Of a stretch of 59,292 nt of DNA, positions 1 to 7,244 are shown piece by piece. The DNA is taken from assembly GCF_902506435.1 (NCBI RefSeq), contig NZ_LR733215.1:2668897-2728188 (forward strand). Direction: 5' to 3'. The stretch comes from Nocardioides sp. AX2bis. Lineage in GTDB: Bacteria; Actinomycetota; Actinomycetes; Propionibacteriales; Nocardioidaceae. The notes under the pieces are model-generated. The model was not told the DNA's origin, searched no databases, and saw nothing but the letters and a program-made list of their open reading frames with translations. The position numbers were made by a program, and so were the translations under genes. Each line of letters begins with the position of its first letter. Within the stretch, counting starts at the first letter, position 1.

Positions 1-204
1 CGCGGGTTGGCGAAGACCCCGCCGAGCGCCTGGGTGAGGTAGCCACGGAAGAGGTACTCCTCCCCCGCCGCCTGCAGCGGGGTCAGCAGCAGCACCACCA
101 GCACGAAGTCGCGCGTGGTCGAGGTGAAGGAGTTGAGGTCCGTCGAGACGGTCGCGCCGTCGGCCTGCGCCGGGAGCAGCGCGGACACGACGAGGGTCGC
201 GACC
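1..204 (-). pseudogene. CPBP (type II CAAX-like) membrane protease, N-terminal part missing
   Basis: In a frame different from gltX the minus strand reads a hydrophobic stretch (VATLVVSALLPA), then DLNSFTSTTRDFVLVVLLLTP, then AGEEYLFRGYL. The EExxxR motif is the catalytic signature of CPBP intramembrane proteases. Recognisable sequence begins near base 203, exactly where gltX similarity stops, so the N-terminal ~100 or more residues expected in this family, the start codon and the intergenic gap are absent. The gene continues beyond the left edge. Without an initiator of its own it is probably not expressed as a normal protein. Confidence 0.7.
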
Positions 205-1671
205 GAGGAGCTCGAGGCTCTCGAAGAGCGGCGGGGAGACCCGGCGGCCGGTGACCGCGACGCGTACGGGTCCGAAGGCCACCCGCGGCTTGAGCCCGCG
301 CTCCTCGACCAGGGTGCGCTGCAGGGCGTCCTGGATCGCGGCGGTCGACCACTCGTCGAGGGCGGCCAGGGCGTCGTGGGAGGCTCGGACGACGTCGGTG
401 CCCGTCTCGTCGAGGAGCTTGGCGGCGTCCTTCTCGTCGAGGACGAAGTCGGCCTCGTCGACGAAGAGGAAGTCGAGCATCGCGACGGCGTCACCGAGGG
501 TGTTGATCCGCTCGGCGACCAGCGGCATCGCCAGCTCCAGCAGCTGCCCGTCGGCCGACGACAGCGGCTCCGAGACGACGCCGGCACGCTGCAGGAACGG
601 CACCACCAGGTGCGTCATCTCCTCCACCGGGACCGTGCGCATGTGGGCGGCGTTGATCGCCTCGAGCTTCTTGAGGTCGAAGCGGGCGGGGTTGGGGTTC
701 ACCCGGGTGATGTCGAAGGCCTCGACCATCTCCTCCATCGTGAAGACGTCGCGGTCCGCGGCGATGCCCCAGCCGAGCAGCGCCAGGTAGTTGAGCACCC
801 CGGCCGGCAGGAACCCGCGGTCGAGGTACTCGGTGAGCCCGGACCCGGCGTCGCGCTTGGAGAGCCGCTTGTTGCCCTCCCCCATCACGATCGGCAGGTG
901 GCCGTAGCGGGGCACGCCGCTGCCGAGGCCGAGCTCGACCAGCGCCTCGTGCAGCGCGATCTGGCGCGGGGTGCTGGAGAGCAGGTCCTCGCCGCGCAGC
1001 ACGTGGGTGATCCCCATCAGCGCGTCGTCGAGCGGGTTGACCAGGGTGTAGAGCGGGTCGCCGTTGGCACGGACCAGCGCGAAGTCGGGCACGTTCTCGG
1101 GCAGGAAGGTGATCTCCCCGCGCACGAGGTCGTCGAAGACGATCGGGGCGTCGGGCATCCGCAGCCGCAGCGTGGGGCGCCGGCCCTCGGACTCGAAGGC
1201 GGCGCGCGCGTCCGCGCCGAGGTCGCGGCAGAAGCCGTCGTACCCCTGGATCTTGGAGCCGGAGGCCTTGCGGCGCGCGTCGACCTCCTCCGTGGTGCAG
1301 AAGCAGTCGTAGGCCTTGCCGCTCTCGCGCAGCCGGGCCGCGGCGTCGTCGTAGACCTCGCGGCGCTCGGACTGGCGGTACGGCCCGTGGTCGCCGCCGA
1401 CCTCCGGGCCCTCGTCCCAGTCCAGGCCGAGCCAGCGCAGCGAGCCGAGGATGGAGTCGTAGCCCTCCTCGGTGTTGCGGGCGGTGTCGGTGTCCTCGAT
1501 GCGGAGCACCAGCGTGCCGCCGTAGTGGCGGGCGAAGGCCCAGTTGAAGAGCGCGCTGCGCACGTTGCCGACGTGGATGAACCCGGTCGGCGACGGGGGG
1601 AACCGGACGCGTACCTGCTCGGGGGCGAGGTCGCCGAGGACGCGGTCGGGGGTGCTGGGGCTGGCGCTCAT
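1..1671 (-). CDS. gltX: Glutamyl-tRNA synthetase, 3' end fused or disrupted
   Basis: Charges tRNA-Glu with glutamate in the cytoplasm. The ATG at 1671 overlaps the upstream gene's stop as ATGA. Residues 25-36 carry the class I HIGH-type signature (PSPTGFIHVGN) and about residue 265 carries the KMSKS-type NKRLSKRD. Family similarity runs to VSPPLFESLELLGR, which ends near base 199, only a few residues short of a normal gltX C-terminus. After that the frame stays open to the window edge but reads nonsense, while another frame encodes a CPBP protease. The usual last residues, the stop codon and any spacer are missing. This is either a real deletion or a mis-join in the assembly. Identity is very sure; the 3' end is not. 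Confidence 0.93.
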   Translation of the reverse strand, partial: MSASPSTPDRVLGDLAPEQVRVRFPPSPTGFIHVGNVRSALFNWAFARHYGGTLVLRIEDTDTARNTEEGYDSILGSLRWLGLDWDEGPEVGGDHGPYRQSERREVYDDAAARLRESGKAYDCFCTTEEVDARRKASGSKIQGYDGFCRDLGADARAAFESEGRRPTLRLRMPDAPIVFDDLVRGEITFLPENVPDFALVRANGDPLYTLVNPLDDALMGITHVLRGEDLLSSTPRQIALHEALVELGLGSGVPRYGHLPIVMGEGNKRLSKRDAGSGLTEYLDRGFLPAGVLNYLALLGWGIAADRDVFTMEEMVEAFDITRVNPNPARFDLKKLEAINAAHMRTVPVEEMTHLVVPFLQRAGVVSEPLSSADGQLLELAMPLVAERINTLGDAVAMLDFLFVDEADFVLDEKDAAKLLDETGTDVVRASHDALAALDEWSTAAIQDALQRTLVEERGLKPRVAFGPVRVAVTGRRVSPPLFESLELLGRDPRRVRAAPGAGRRRDRLDGPQLLHLDHARLRAGGAAADPAAGGGGGVPLPWLPHPGARRGLRQPA

Positions 1672-2477
1672 CGGCGGACCACCTTGTTCGTCAGGGTGCC
1701 GAGGCCCTCGATGGACACCTCGACCTCGTCGCCGACCTCCATCGGGCCGACGCCCTCGGGGGTGCCGGTCAGGATGACGTCGCCGGGCAGCAGCGTCATC
1801 GCCGCGGAGACGTGCGCCACGAGTGCGGGCACGTCGAAGATCATGTCGGCCGTGGTGCCGTCCTGCTTCAGGTCGCCGTTGAGGTGCGTCTGGACCTTCA
1901 GCCCCTCGGTGAACCGGACGGGGTCGAGGTCGGTCTCGACCCACGGACCGAGCGGGCAGAACGAGTCCATCCCCTTGGCCCGCGCCCACTGGCCGTCGCT
2001 GCGCTGGAGGTCACGGGCGGTGACGTCGTTGGCGATGGTGTAGCCGTGGATGACGTCGGTGGCCTGCTCGGCGGGGATGTCTCGGCAGATCCGGCCGATC
2101 ACGACCGCCAGCTCGCCCTCGTAGTGCAGGTCGCTGGTCTGGCGCGGGTAGTAGACCGGGTCGCCCGGGCCCACCACCGAGGTGTTCGGCTTGAGGAACA
2201 TCAGCGGTTCCGCCGGCAGGTCGTGACCCAGCTCGGCGGCGTGGGCGGCGTAGTTGCGCCCGATGCCGACCACCTTGCTCCGCGGCAGGACCGGCGCCAG
2301 CAGGCGTACGTCCTCCAGGCGGTGCTCGGTGTCGAGCAGCTTGATCCCGACGTAGAGCGGGTCCCCGGCGAGGGCGACGACGACCGCGTCCTCCTCCGGC
2401 TGCCCGAACTCGTCGAGCTCGCCGGTGAGGACGCCGTAGGAGGGCTCGTCGCCCGTGGTGAATCTGACGATGCGCAC
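1668..2477 (-). CDS. Fumarylacetoacetate hydrolase family protein
   Basis: A 269-residue enzyme of the FAH superfamily, metal-dependent hydrolases or decarboxylases acting on beta-diketo acids and related acylpyruvates. The sequence has VVGIGRNYAAHAAE, the metal-site segment DLHYEGELAVVIGR, and the C-terminal GDVILTGTPEGVGPM typical of the short FAHD/HpcE-like group. Length is normal. The GTG start at 2477 sits 6 bases after a TAGGGT -10 box (2484-2489), so the mRNA is probably leaderless. It overlaps gltX by 4 bases and is likely co-transcribed. The natural substrate cannot be told from sequence. Confidence 0.9.
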   Translation of the reverse strand: MRIVRFTTGDEPSYGVLTGELDEFGQPEEDAVVVALAGDPLYVGIKLLDTEHRLEDVRLLAPVLPRSKVVGIGRNYAAHAAELGHDLPAEPLMFLKPNTSVVGPGDPVYYPRQTSDLHYEGELAVVIGRICRDIPAEQATDVIHGYTIANDVTARDLQRSDGQWARAKGMDSFCPLGPWVETDLDPVRFTEGLKVQTHLNGDLKQDGTTADMIFDVPALVAHVSAAMTLLPGDVILTGTPEGVGPMEVGDEVEVSIEGLGTLTNKVVRR

Positions 2478-2483
2478 GGCGCG

Positions 2484-2513
2484 ACCCTAGCCGGGTCGGG
2501 CGGGGGCTAGCCT
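2484..2513. promoter_or_regulatory. Divergent pair of leaderless-type -10 boxes
   Basis: TAGGGT on the minus strand (2484-2489) lies 6 bases before the GTG of the FAH-family gene, and TAGCCT on the plus strand (2508-2513) lies 6 bases before the GTG at 2520. The two promoters share a 42-base gap. Confidence 0.6.
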
Positions 2514-2519
2514 GCCGGT

Positions 2520-3389
2520 GTGGGCGAGCGGGTGCTGGACGAGACGACCTGGCGCGCCCGGGCCGCCGCGCACGAGGCACGGGTCGAGGCGTACGTCGGG
2601 CCGCACCTCGCCCGCCGCGACGCCGGCGTCAAGCACCCGGTGCACGACTTCCTCTTCGGCTACTACTCCCAGCGCCCCGGGCAGCTGCGGCGCTGGCACC
2701 CGGGGCACGGCACGACGCTCGCCGGCGGCGCCGCGTCCCACGGCGGGCTCAAGGGGTACGAGGTCACCGACGACGGCGGTGCGCGCGTCACCGACGACCA
2801 CGTCGCGGGCCAGCGGGTCCTGCTGACCACGCTGCGGCGCCTCCTCGCGGCGACCGCGTCGCGCCCGGCGTCGTACGGGTGTTTCGGGCTGCACGAGTGG
2901 GCGATGGTCTACCGCCTCGCCGACGACGAGACGCGGCACGCGGACTGGCCGCTGCGGCTCGGCGGCGCAGGCACCGACACGGTCGTCGAGCAGCACCGGA
3001 TCACGTGCACGCACTTCGACGCGTTCCGCTTCTTCACCCCGCCCGCGCGCGGCCTCAACACGCTGTCGCCGACCGCCGACGACCGCCCGGCCTTCGAGCA
3101 GCCGGGGTGCCTGCACGCCGGGATGGACCTCTACAAGCACGCCTTCCGGCTCAGCCCGATAATCTGCTCCGACCTGGTCGCCGACTGCTTCGAGCTGGCC
3201 TGGGACGTGCGGCAGCTCGACATGCGCGCCGCGCCCTACGACCTCGCCGACCTCGGCTTCGAACCGGTGCGGATCGAGACCGCCGCCGGCAAGCGCGAGT
3301 ACGCCGCCGCGCAGGCGGAGCTCGCCGAACTCGCGGCGCCCCTGCGCGCCCGCCTGGTCGCCGAGTGCGACCGCCTCCTCGCCTCCTGA
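2520..3389 (+). CDS. Putative 3-methyladenine DNA glycosylase-type protein
   Basis: A 289-residue protein belonging to an actinobacterial family usually labelled 3-methyladenine DNA glycosylase. Recognisable blocks are KHPVHDFLFGYYSQRPGQLRRWHPG near the N-terminus, YGCFGLHEWAMVYR in the middle, and CSDLVADCFELAWDVRQLDMRAAPYDLADLG near the C-terminus. It has no signal peptide. I do not see a helix-hairpin-helix glycosylase signature, so the label rests on the family name rather than visible catalytic residues. GTG 2520 was chosen because it follows TAGCCT by 6 bases and starts the conserved frame. It is the only gene on its transcript; a 3' repeat element and a hairpin follow. Confidence 0.7.
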   Translation: MGERVLDETTWRARAAAHEARVEAYVGPHLARRDAGVKHPVHDFLFGYYSQRPGQLRRWHPGHGTTLAGGAASHGGLKGYEVTDDGGARVTDDHVAGQRVLLTTLRRLLAATASRPASYGCFGLHEWAMVYRLADDETRHADWPLRLGGAGTDTVVEQHRITCTHFDAFRFFTPPARGLNTLSPTADDRPAFEQPGCLHAGMDLYKHAFRLSPIICSDLVADCFELAWDVRQLDMRAAPYDLADLGFEPVRIETAAGKREYAAAQAELAELAAPLRARLVAECDRLLAS

Positions 3390-3399
3390 CCCCACCCGC

Positions 3400-3465
3400 C
3401 GAGATGACGCTCGCGGACAGCCGAGGTGACGCTCGCGGCGCGTCGAGGTGACGTTTCCGGACAGG
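3400..3465 (+). repeat. 22-bp x3 downstream repeat element, copy a
   Basis: Three tandem 22-bp units beginning at 3400, 3422 and 3444. Unit 1 starts CGAGATGACGCTCGCGG, and unit 3 has the variant core TTTCCGG. It begins 10 bases after the stop of the glycosylase-type gene, in the same orientation. Confidence 0.9.
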
Positions 3466-3471
3466 GCGATG

Positions 3472-3520
3472 GTCGATGTGTGGATCGCGTCTACCTGGTG
3501 CATGCGATCCGCACATCGAC
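3472..3520 (+). terminator. Strong hairpin, possible terminator
   Basis: Arms at 3472-3489 and 3503-3520 pair over 18 positions (two are G-T pairs) around a 13-base loop. There is no T tract, so it may act as a factor-dependent terminator or an mRNA 3'-end stabiliser for the upstream plus-strand gene. Confidence 0.5.
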
Positions 3521-3522
3521 AC

Positions 3523-3630
3523 CGTGGTCGAGGAGCGAGCGCGCCACAGTGGTCGAGCAGTGAGCGAGCGTCACGAGACCAGACCCCGCCCCGGTGGTCG
3601 AGGAGCGAGCGAAGCGAGCGTCACGAGACC
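3523..3630 (+). repeat. 38-bp repeat family, left cluster (one full and two partial copies)
   Basis: The full copy at 3593-3630 runs GGTGGTCGAGGAGCGAGC to GCGTCACGAGACC. Partial copies lie at 3523-3544 and 3549-3580 in the same orientation. The full copy is the exact reverse complement of 5038-5075 on the other side of the DUF222/HNH gene. Confidence 0.9.
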
Positions 3631-3651
3631 ACGCCCGCCGAACAGTTCGGC

Positions 3652-4923
3652 CTATGTCCGTCGGTGGAAGGTGACCTTGTTGTCGGCGTGGATCGTCATC
3701 TCATAGGCCGGGTCGTGGGCCCGGGCGTGGTGGTTCGGGCACAACAGCCGCCCGTCCTTCAGGTCCGTCTTGCCGCCCTTCGAGACCCAGGTGTCGTGGT
3801 GGAAGTGGCACAGGTACGCCGGCCAGTCACAGCCTCGGGCGGTGCAGGTCTTGTCGCGCAGCGCGATCGCGATCCGCTGCGGAGTCGAGAACAACCGCTT
3901 GCCGTCGCCGAGGTCGAGGATCTCCCCGTCACCACCGAGGACCACAGGGATGATCTCGGCCTCGCACGCCAGGCGACTGACCTGCGCGACCGTCATCTCC
4001 CCGCCGGTGTCGAGGGTGGCGGTACCGATGCCGTCCTGGAGGTCCTTGAGGAACGTCGCGATCACGACCGTCGCCGACGTCCCGCCGACCTTTGGTGCGC
4101 TCGTGCGGGGATAGTTCTCGATCAGCTCGCAGAACGCCTCACCGAGCTTCTGCGCCGACGGGCGACCCTTGACCCATTCCCGCTTCTCGCCCTCGGCATC
4201 ACTTGTGCAGTTGACGTGGCCGGGGGCCGCAAACCCGTGGAGGAGCTTCTGCAGCATCTTGCCCTGGACCTCAGGGATGGTGAACCGGCCGTGGGCGGAG
4301 CCGTGGCCGTCGAAGGACAGCGTCGGCCGCCGCTTCTGCGCGGCCCTCGCCTCGGCTGCTTCGAGCCTCTTGCGGTCGATCTCCTCGCCGACCTCGGGTG
4401 CGATCAACGTCAGGATGTGCGCGCCGAGCTGCCGCAGCTCGGTGGGGTCGAAGTTCGCGGCGTAGGCGACCAACGCCTCCTCGGCCTGGGCCAGGAGGGC
4501 GGCGTCGAGGTCCTCGGGGAGGTCCTCCAACGCGTTCACCACGACCCGGACCTGGTCGGCGTTCATGGACCCGTTCGCCAGGGCGTCACGCACGCGGTGC
4601 CACCTCGTCTGGAGCGCGGTCGCCAACCTGACCTGGGCGGCGGACACGTTCTTCGGTGACCGGGTCGCATTCGCGGCCCAGACCCCGGTCGAGGTGCAGC
4701 CGGTGTCAGCACCGACGGCGACTTTTTCGGCGTGGGCGAGGACGGCGTACTCGTAGGCCGCGAGGCGGGACTTCAGCTCGGCCAGGGCCACGATCGTCTG
4801 GCGGGTGGTGGCGGCGTCCAACGCGAACAACGGCCGCTCCGCCAACGCCGTCACCGAGGCCGACAATGCGCGGACAGCACAGGGCACGGGGTGCCCGGTG
4901 GTGGTGTCCTCGGTGGTGGCCAT
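3652..4923 (-). CDS. DUF222 / HNH endonuclease domain protein (13E12 repeat family)
   Basis: A 423-residue protein with an N-terminal helical DUF222 domain (about residues 20-300) and a C-terminal HNH nuclease fold. The HNH part reads CTARGCDWPAYLCHFHHDTWVSKGG followed by LLCPNHHARAHD, with paired cysteines and the His-His motif present. This is the family of the Mycobacterium 13E12 repeats, which are multicopy and partly SOS-controlled. Base composition looks less GC-rich than the neighbours, suggesting acquisition. A perfect 38-bp inverted repeat flanks it and a candidate LexA box lies 85 bases upstream of the ATG. The frame is intact, so it may be an active nuclease. Its biological role is not established. 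Confidence 0.92.
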   Translation of the reverse strand: MATTEDTTTGHPVPCAVRALSASVTALAERPLFALDAATTRQTIVALAELKSRLAAYEYAVLAHAEKVAVGADTGCTSTGVWAANATRSPKNVSAAQVRLATALQTRWHRVRDALANGSMNADQVRVVVNALEDLPEDLDAALLAQAEEALVAYAANFDPTELRQLGAHILTLIAPEVGEEIDRKRLEAAEARAAQKRRPTLSFDGHGSAHGRFTIPEVQGKMLQKLLHGFAAPGHVNCTSDAEGEKREWVKGRPSAQKLGEAFCELIENYPRTSAPKVGGTSATVVIATFLKDLQDGIGTATLDTGGEMTVAQVSRLACEAEIIPVVLGGDGEILDLGDGKRLFSTPQRIAIALRDKTCTARGCDWPAYLCHFHHDTWVSKGGKTDLKDGRLLCPNHHARAHDPAYEMTIHADNKVTFHRRT

Positions 4924-5007
4924 GGATCAATCCAAGCACTCGCCGCCGACAGCCCTGGCCTGTTTCCACAGCTCAGAGGCGGTTATGCACAACCAGCGCG
5001 TCTACAT

Positions 5008-5023
5008 TCGATCAAACGTTCAG
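5008..5023. promoter_or_regulatory. Candidate SOS (LexA) box upstream of DUF222/HNH
   Basis: TCGATCAAACGTTCAG matches 13 of 16 positions of the mycobacterial SOS box pattern TCGAAC-N4-GTTCGA. It is 85 bases upstream of the ATG at 4923, in an unusually AT-rich gap. LexA control is known for several mycobacterial 13E12-family genes; here it is inferred. Confidence 0.5.
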
Positions 5024-5037
5024 TAATATCCTCTGGG

Positions 5038-5117
5038 GGTCTCGTGACGCTCGCTTCGCTCGCTCCTCGACCACCTGCGGGCGGGGGTCTCGTGACCCTC
5101 GCCGCGCTCGCTTCTCG
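5038..5117 (-). repeat. 38-bp repeat family, right cluster
   Basis: 5038-5075 is the exact reverse complement of 3593-3630 (38 of 38 bases). A degenerate second copy, with CCCTCGCCGCG in its middle, lies at about 5086-5117. Confidence 0.9.
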
Positions 5118-5214
5118 CCTCCCGCAGCGGCGCTCGACGCTCGCGCATCGGCAGCACCGCACCCGCGCGGAGCGCGGTGAAAGATCCCCCTCGCGGAGCG
5201 AGGAGGTCGCACTG

Positions 5215-5658
5215 ATGCACGACCGGCCGCTGCCCGAGCCGGTGGAACGGGCGCGGGCCGACGTGGGTCCCGACCTGGGCGCCCTGTCGCTGCACACCGA
5301 CGCGGTGGACGGCGTGCTGCGCCACCTCGCGGCGCTGCTGCACACCGAGGGCGTCGTGGACCAGGACGACTTCTGGGCCGAGGTGGCCGCGTGCCTGGAC
5401 CGGCACGCCGCCGACCACCCGGAGCTCGCCGCGGCCGCGGCGGCCTACGACCTGCGGCGCGACAGCTTCCGCCACTCCTGCCTGAACCGGCTCCAGCTGC
5501 GCGACCACCGGGAGATGGTCGACCTGGGCGACCAGGCGTCGTCGCTGATGTGGGCCGGGGAGCTGGAGAACCCGTTCGGGCGCTCGCGGGTGGCGGCCGC
5601 ACCGCCCGCTGTCCGCGCCGGTGGTGTCCGTTCCGGTGGTGTCGGGTCCGCCGTCTAG
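5215..5658 (+). pseudogene. C-terminal remnant of an IucA/IucC-type (NIS) siderophore synthetase
   Basis: The 147-codon frame contains DFWAEVAACLDRHAADHPEL and FRHSCLNRLQLRDHREMVDLGDQASSLMWAGELENPF, which resembles the C-terminus of NRPS-independent siderophore synthetases (normally about 550-600 residues). The ATP-binding and N-terminal parts are gone. An ATG at 5215 has a good AGGAGG ribosome site at 5201, so a short peptide could still be made. The last ~20 residues (RVAAAPPAVRAGGVRSGG) do not look like the family. No other siderophore gene is nearby. It is most simply a decayed gene truncated at the right 38-bp repeat cluster. Confidence 0.6.
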
Positions 5659-5664
5659 CCCGCC

Positions 5665-5911
5665 GGTCACGAGCGAGCCGCGGGAGCACGTCGAGCAGAC
5701 CTGGCGCGGCGCGGACCGGGACGCCACCGACCTCGCCGATGTCCGGTTCGTCCGCTACGCGGCTGCACCCTCTTCGACGCCACCTCCGAGGGCTGCAGGC
5801 TGACCGGCACGGCGTTCGAGCCCCGCACGACCCGGCCGTGGCGGGTGCTCGGCCGGCGGCGCGGGGTGTCGCCCGCGGGGCCGACCTGGCCCGGCCGACA
5901 TGCGGGCGCGG
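5665..5911 (+). pseudogene. Frameshifted remnant of a pentapeptide-repeat protein
   Basis: Three frames must be joined to follow the similarity: EHVEQTWRGADRDATDLADVRFVR, then CTLFDATSEGCRLTGTAFE, then ADLARADMRA. Alternating A/C-(D/N)-L-x-x motifs of this kind are typical of the right-handed beta-helix pentapeptide proteins. No intact frame or credible start remains. It lies between the siderophore-synthetase remnant and the end of the TetR gene. Confidence 0.45.
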
Positions 5912-5928
5912 TCCTGCTGGCCGAGGCG

Positions 5929-6537
5929 TCAGGGGCGGTCGTCGACCTCGCCCCGGACGGGGGTGCCGGGGCGGCCGACCGACGCGCGGAGCGCGATGCC
6001 GTCGACCACGAGCCCGAGCCCGACGCCGAAGTCGGAGCCCGGGCGCGGGGCGTCGGCGATCGCCCCGGCGGCGCCGGCCTGCAGGTGGGTCTGCTCGTCC
6101 AAGGTGTGGCCGAGCACGAAGTGGAGCACGGTCCGGGCGGCCGTCGGCGCTAGGCCGTCGGGCAGCCCGGCGTCGTCCAGGACGGTGAGCAGGTCGGCGT
6201 ACGGCTGGTCGGCGCCGAGCCCGAACGCGACGACGGTGGAGACGAGCTCGGCGGCGTCCCGGTAGGCCAGCAGCGCCTCCCGCAACCCGCCGCAGACGTC
6301 GGTCAGGCGGGCCGGCCACGTCGCGGCCGGGCCGACCACCTCGGCGCGCGGCCCGCGGCGCAGGACCTCGTCGGCGACCGCGGCCAGCAGCACCTGCTTG
6401 CTCGGCACGTGGTGGTAGAGCGCGGAGGGCCGGACGTCGAGCTCGGCGGCGAGCCGCCGCATGGTCAGGTCGGCCAGGCCGTGGGCGTCGAGGACGGCCA
6501 GCGCCGTGCGTACGACGTCCTCGCGGCGGTGCGCCAC
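5929..6537 (-). CDS. bioQ: TetR-family repressor, probable BioQ of the biotin uptake operon
   Basis: The N-terminal helix-turn-helix (LTMRRLAAELDVRPSALYHHVPSKQVLLAAVADEVL) is a typical TetR DNA-binding domain, and the C-terminal ~140 residues match the tetracycline-repressor-like ligand domain. GTG 6537 was chosen because GGGGGAGGAC precedes it directly; the upstream frame is not family-like. It is divergent from bioYMN, and the gap holds TGAACACCGTTCA, close to the BioQ operator known from Corynebacterium. BioQ in that group is a TetR protein controlling biotin genes. The assignment rests on context plus operator and is fairly firm. Confidence 0.72.
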   Translation of the reverse strand: MAHRREDVVRTALAVLDAHGLADLTMRRLAAELDVRPSALYHHVPSKQVLLAAVADEVLRRGPRAEVVGPAATWPARLTDVCGGLREALLAYRDAAELVSTVVAFGLGADQPYADLLTVLDDAGLPDGLAPTAARTVLHFVLGHTLDEQTHLQAGAAGAIADAPRPGSDFGVGLGLVVDGIALRASVGRPGTPVRGEVDDRP

Positions 6538-6552
6538 GTCCTCCCCCTCACG

Positions 6553-6595
6553 TTGACCCGGTGGTGCGCACCACCCTAACCTGAACACCGTTCAG
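6553..6595 (+). promoter_or_regulatory. bioYMN promoter with BioQ-type operator
   Basis: A -35 box TTGACC (6553-6558) and a -10 box TAACCT (6577-6582) are separated by 18 bases that contain a perfect 16-bp palindrome GGTGGTGCGCACCACC (6560-6575). Immediately after, CTGAACACCGTTCAG (6581-6595) is a perfect inverted repeat overlapping the -10 and start site, well placed for repression of the operon and perhaps of bioQ. Confidence 0.65.
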
Positions 6596-6635
6596 TTCCG
6601 GGTCGTACGACCCCGTCAGGATCCTGAGGACCACG

Positions 6636-7244
6636 ATGACCAGCACCGACCAGCAGCCCACCAGGCCCCGGACGCGCCGCCTCGACACCACCGACCTCGC
6701 GCTCGTGGCCGGCTTCGCCGCCCTCGTCGTGGTGTGCTCGGCGCTCCCCGCGATCAACGTCACCGGGATCGTGCCGATCACGCTGCAGACCTTCGGCGTG
6801 CTCCTGGCCGGCGCCGTGCTGGGACCGGTGCGCGGCTTCCTAGCCGTCCTGCTCTACCTCGCGCTCGGCGCCGCCGGCCTGCCGGTCTTCTCCGGCGGAG
6901 CCGCCGGCCTCGGCGTGCTGGCCGGGCCGACCGCGGGCTACCTGATCGGCTTCCCGCTGGCCGCCGCGCTGACCGGGCTGCTCGTCGCCCGGCTCCCCCG
7001 CGGCGCCGCGGCCCGCAACGTCCCGCTGGTCTTTCTCTGCGGCCTGGTCGGCAGCGCGGTGTTCATCCACACCCTCGGCATGGCCGGTCTCGTGCTGCGC
7101 GCCGACCTGACCTGGGCGCAGGCCTTCGACGTCGACAAGGTCTTCTGGATCGGCGACGTGGTCAAGAACGTCGCGATGGCCCTGGTCGCCACGTCGGTGC
7201 ACCGCGCGTTCCCCGACCTGCTGCACCGCCGGCGCGCGGCCTGA
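6636..7244 (+). CDS. bioY: Biotin ECF transporter S component BioY
   Basis: A 202-residue integral membrane protein that binds biotin for uptake. It has about six hydrophobic segments after a short basic N-terminus. The BioY signatures are visible: VPITLQTFGVLLAGAVLGPVRG, a Gly-rich FSGGAAGLGVLAGPTAGYLIGFPLAA, and the late FWIGDVVKNVAMAL. It is first in a bioY-bioM-bioN operon, so this BioY works with its own ATPase and T component. The stop TGA overlaps the next frame by four bases. Confidence 0.95.
   Translation: MTSTDQQPTRPRTRRLDTTDLALVAGFAALVVVCSALPAINVTGIVPITLQTFGVLLAGAVLGPVRGFLAVLLYLALGAAGLPVFSGGAAGLGVLAGPTAGYLIGFPLAAALTGLLVARLPRGAAARNVPLVFLCGLVGSAVFIHTLGMAGLVLRADLTWAQAFDVDKVFWIGDVVKNVAMALVATSVHRAFPDLLHRRRAA

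Noticed and set aside
115..2043. Long plus-strand frame across gltX and the FAH gene
   Set aside because: Antisense to two well-recognised genes, with biased composition and no motif.
3400..3465. 22-bp repeats as a CRISPR array
   Set aside because: Units are directly tandem without spacers, fixed at three per site and scattered at seven sites; no cas gene is present.
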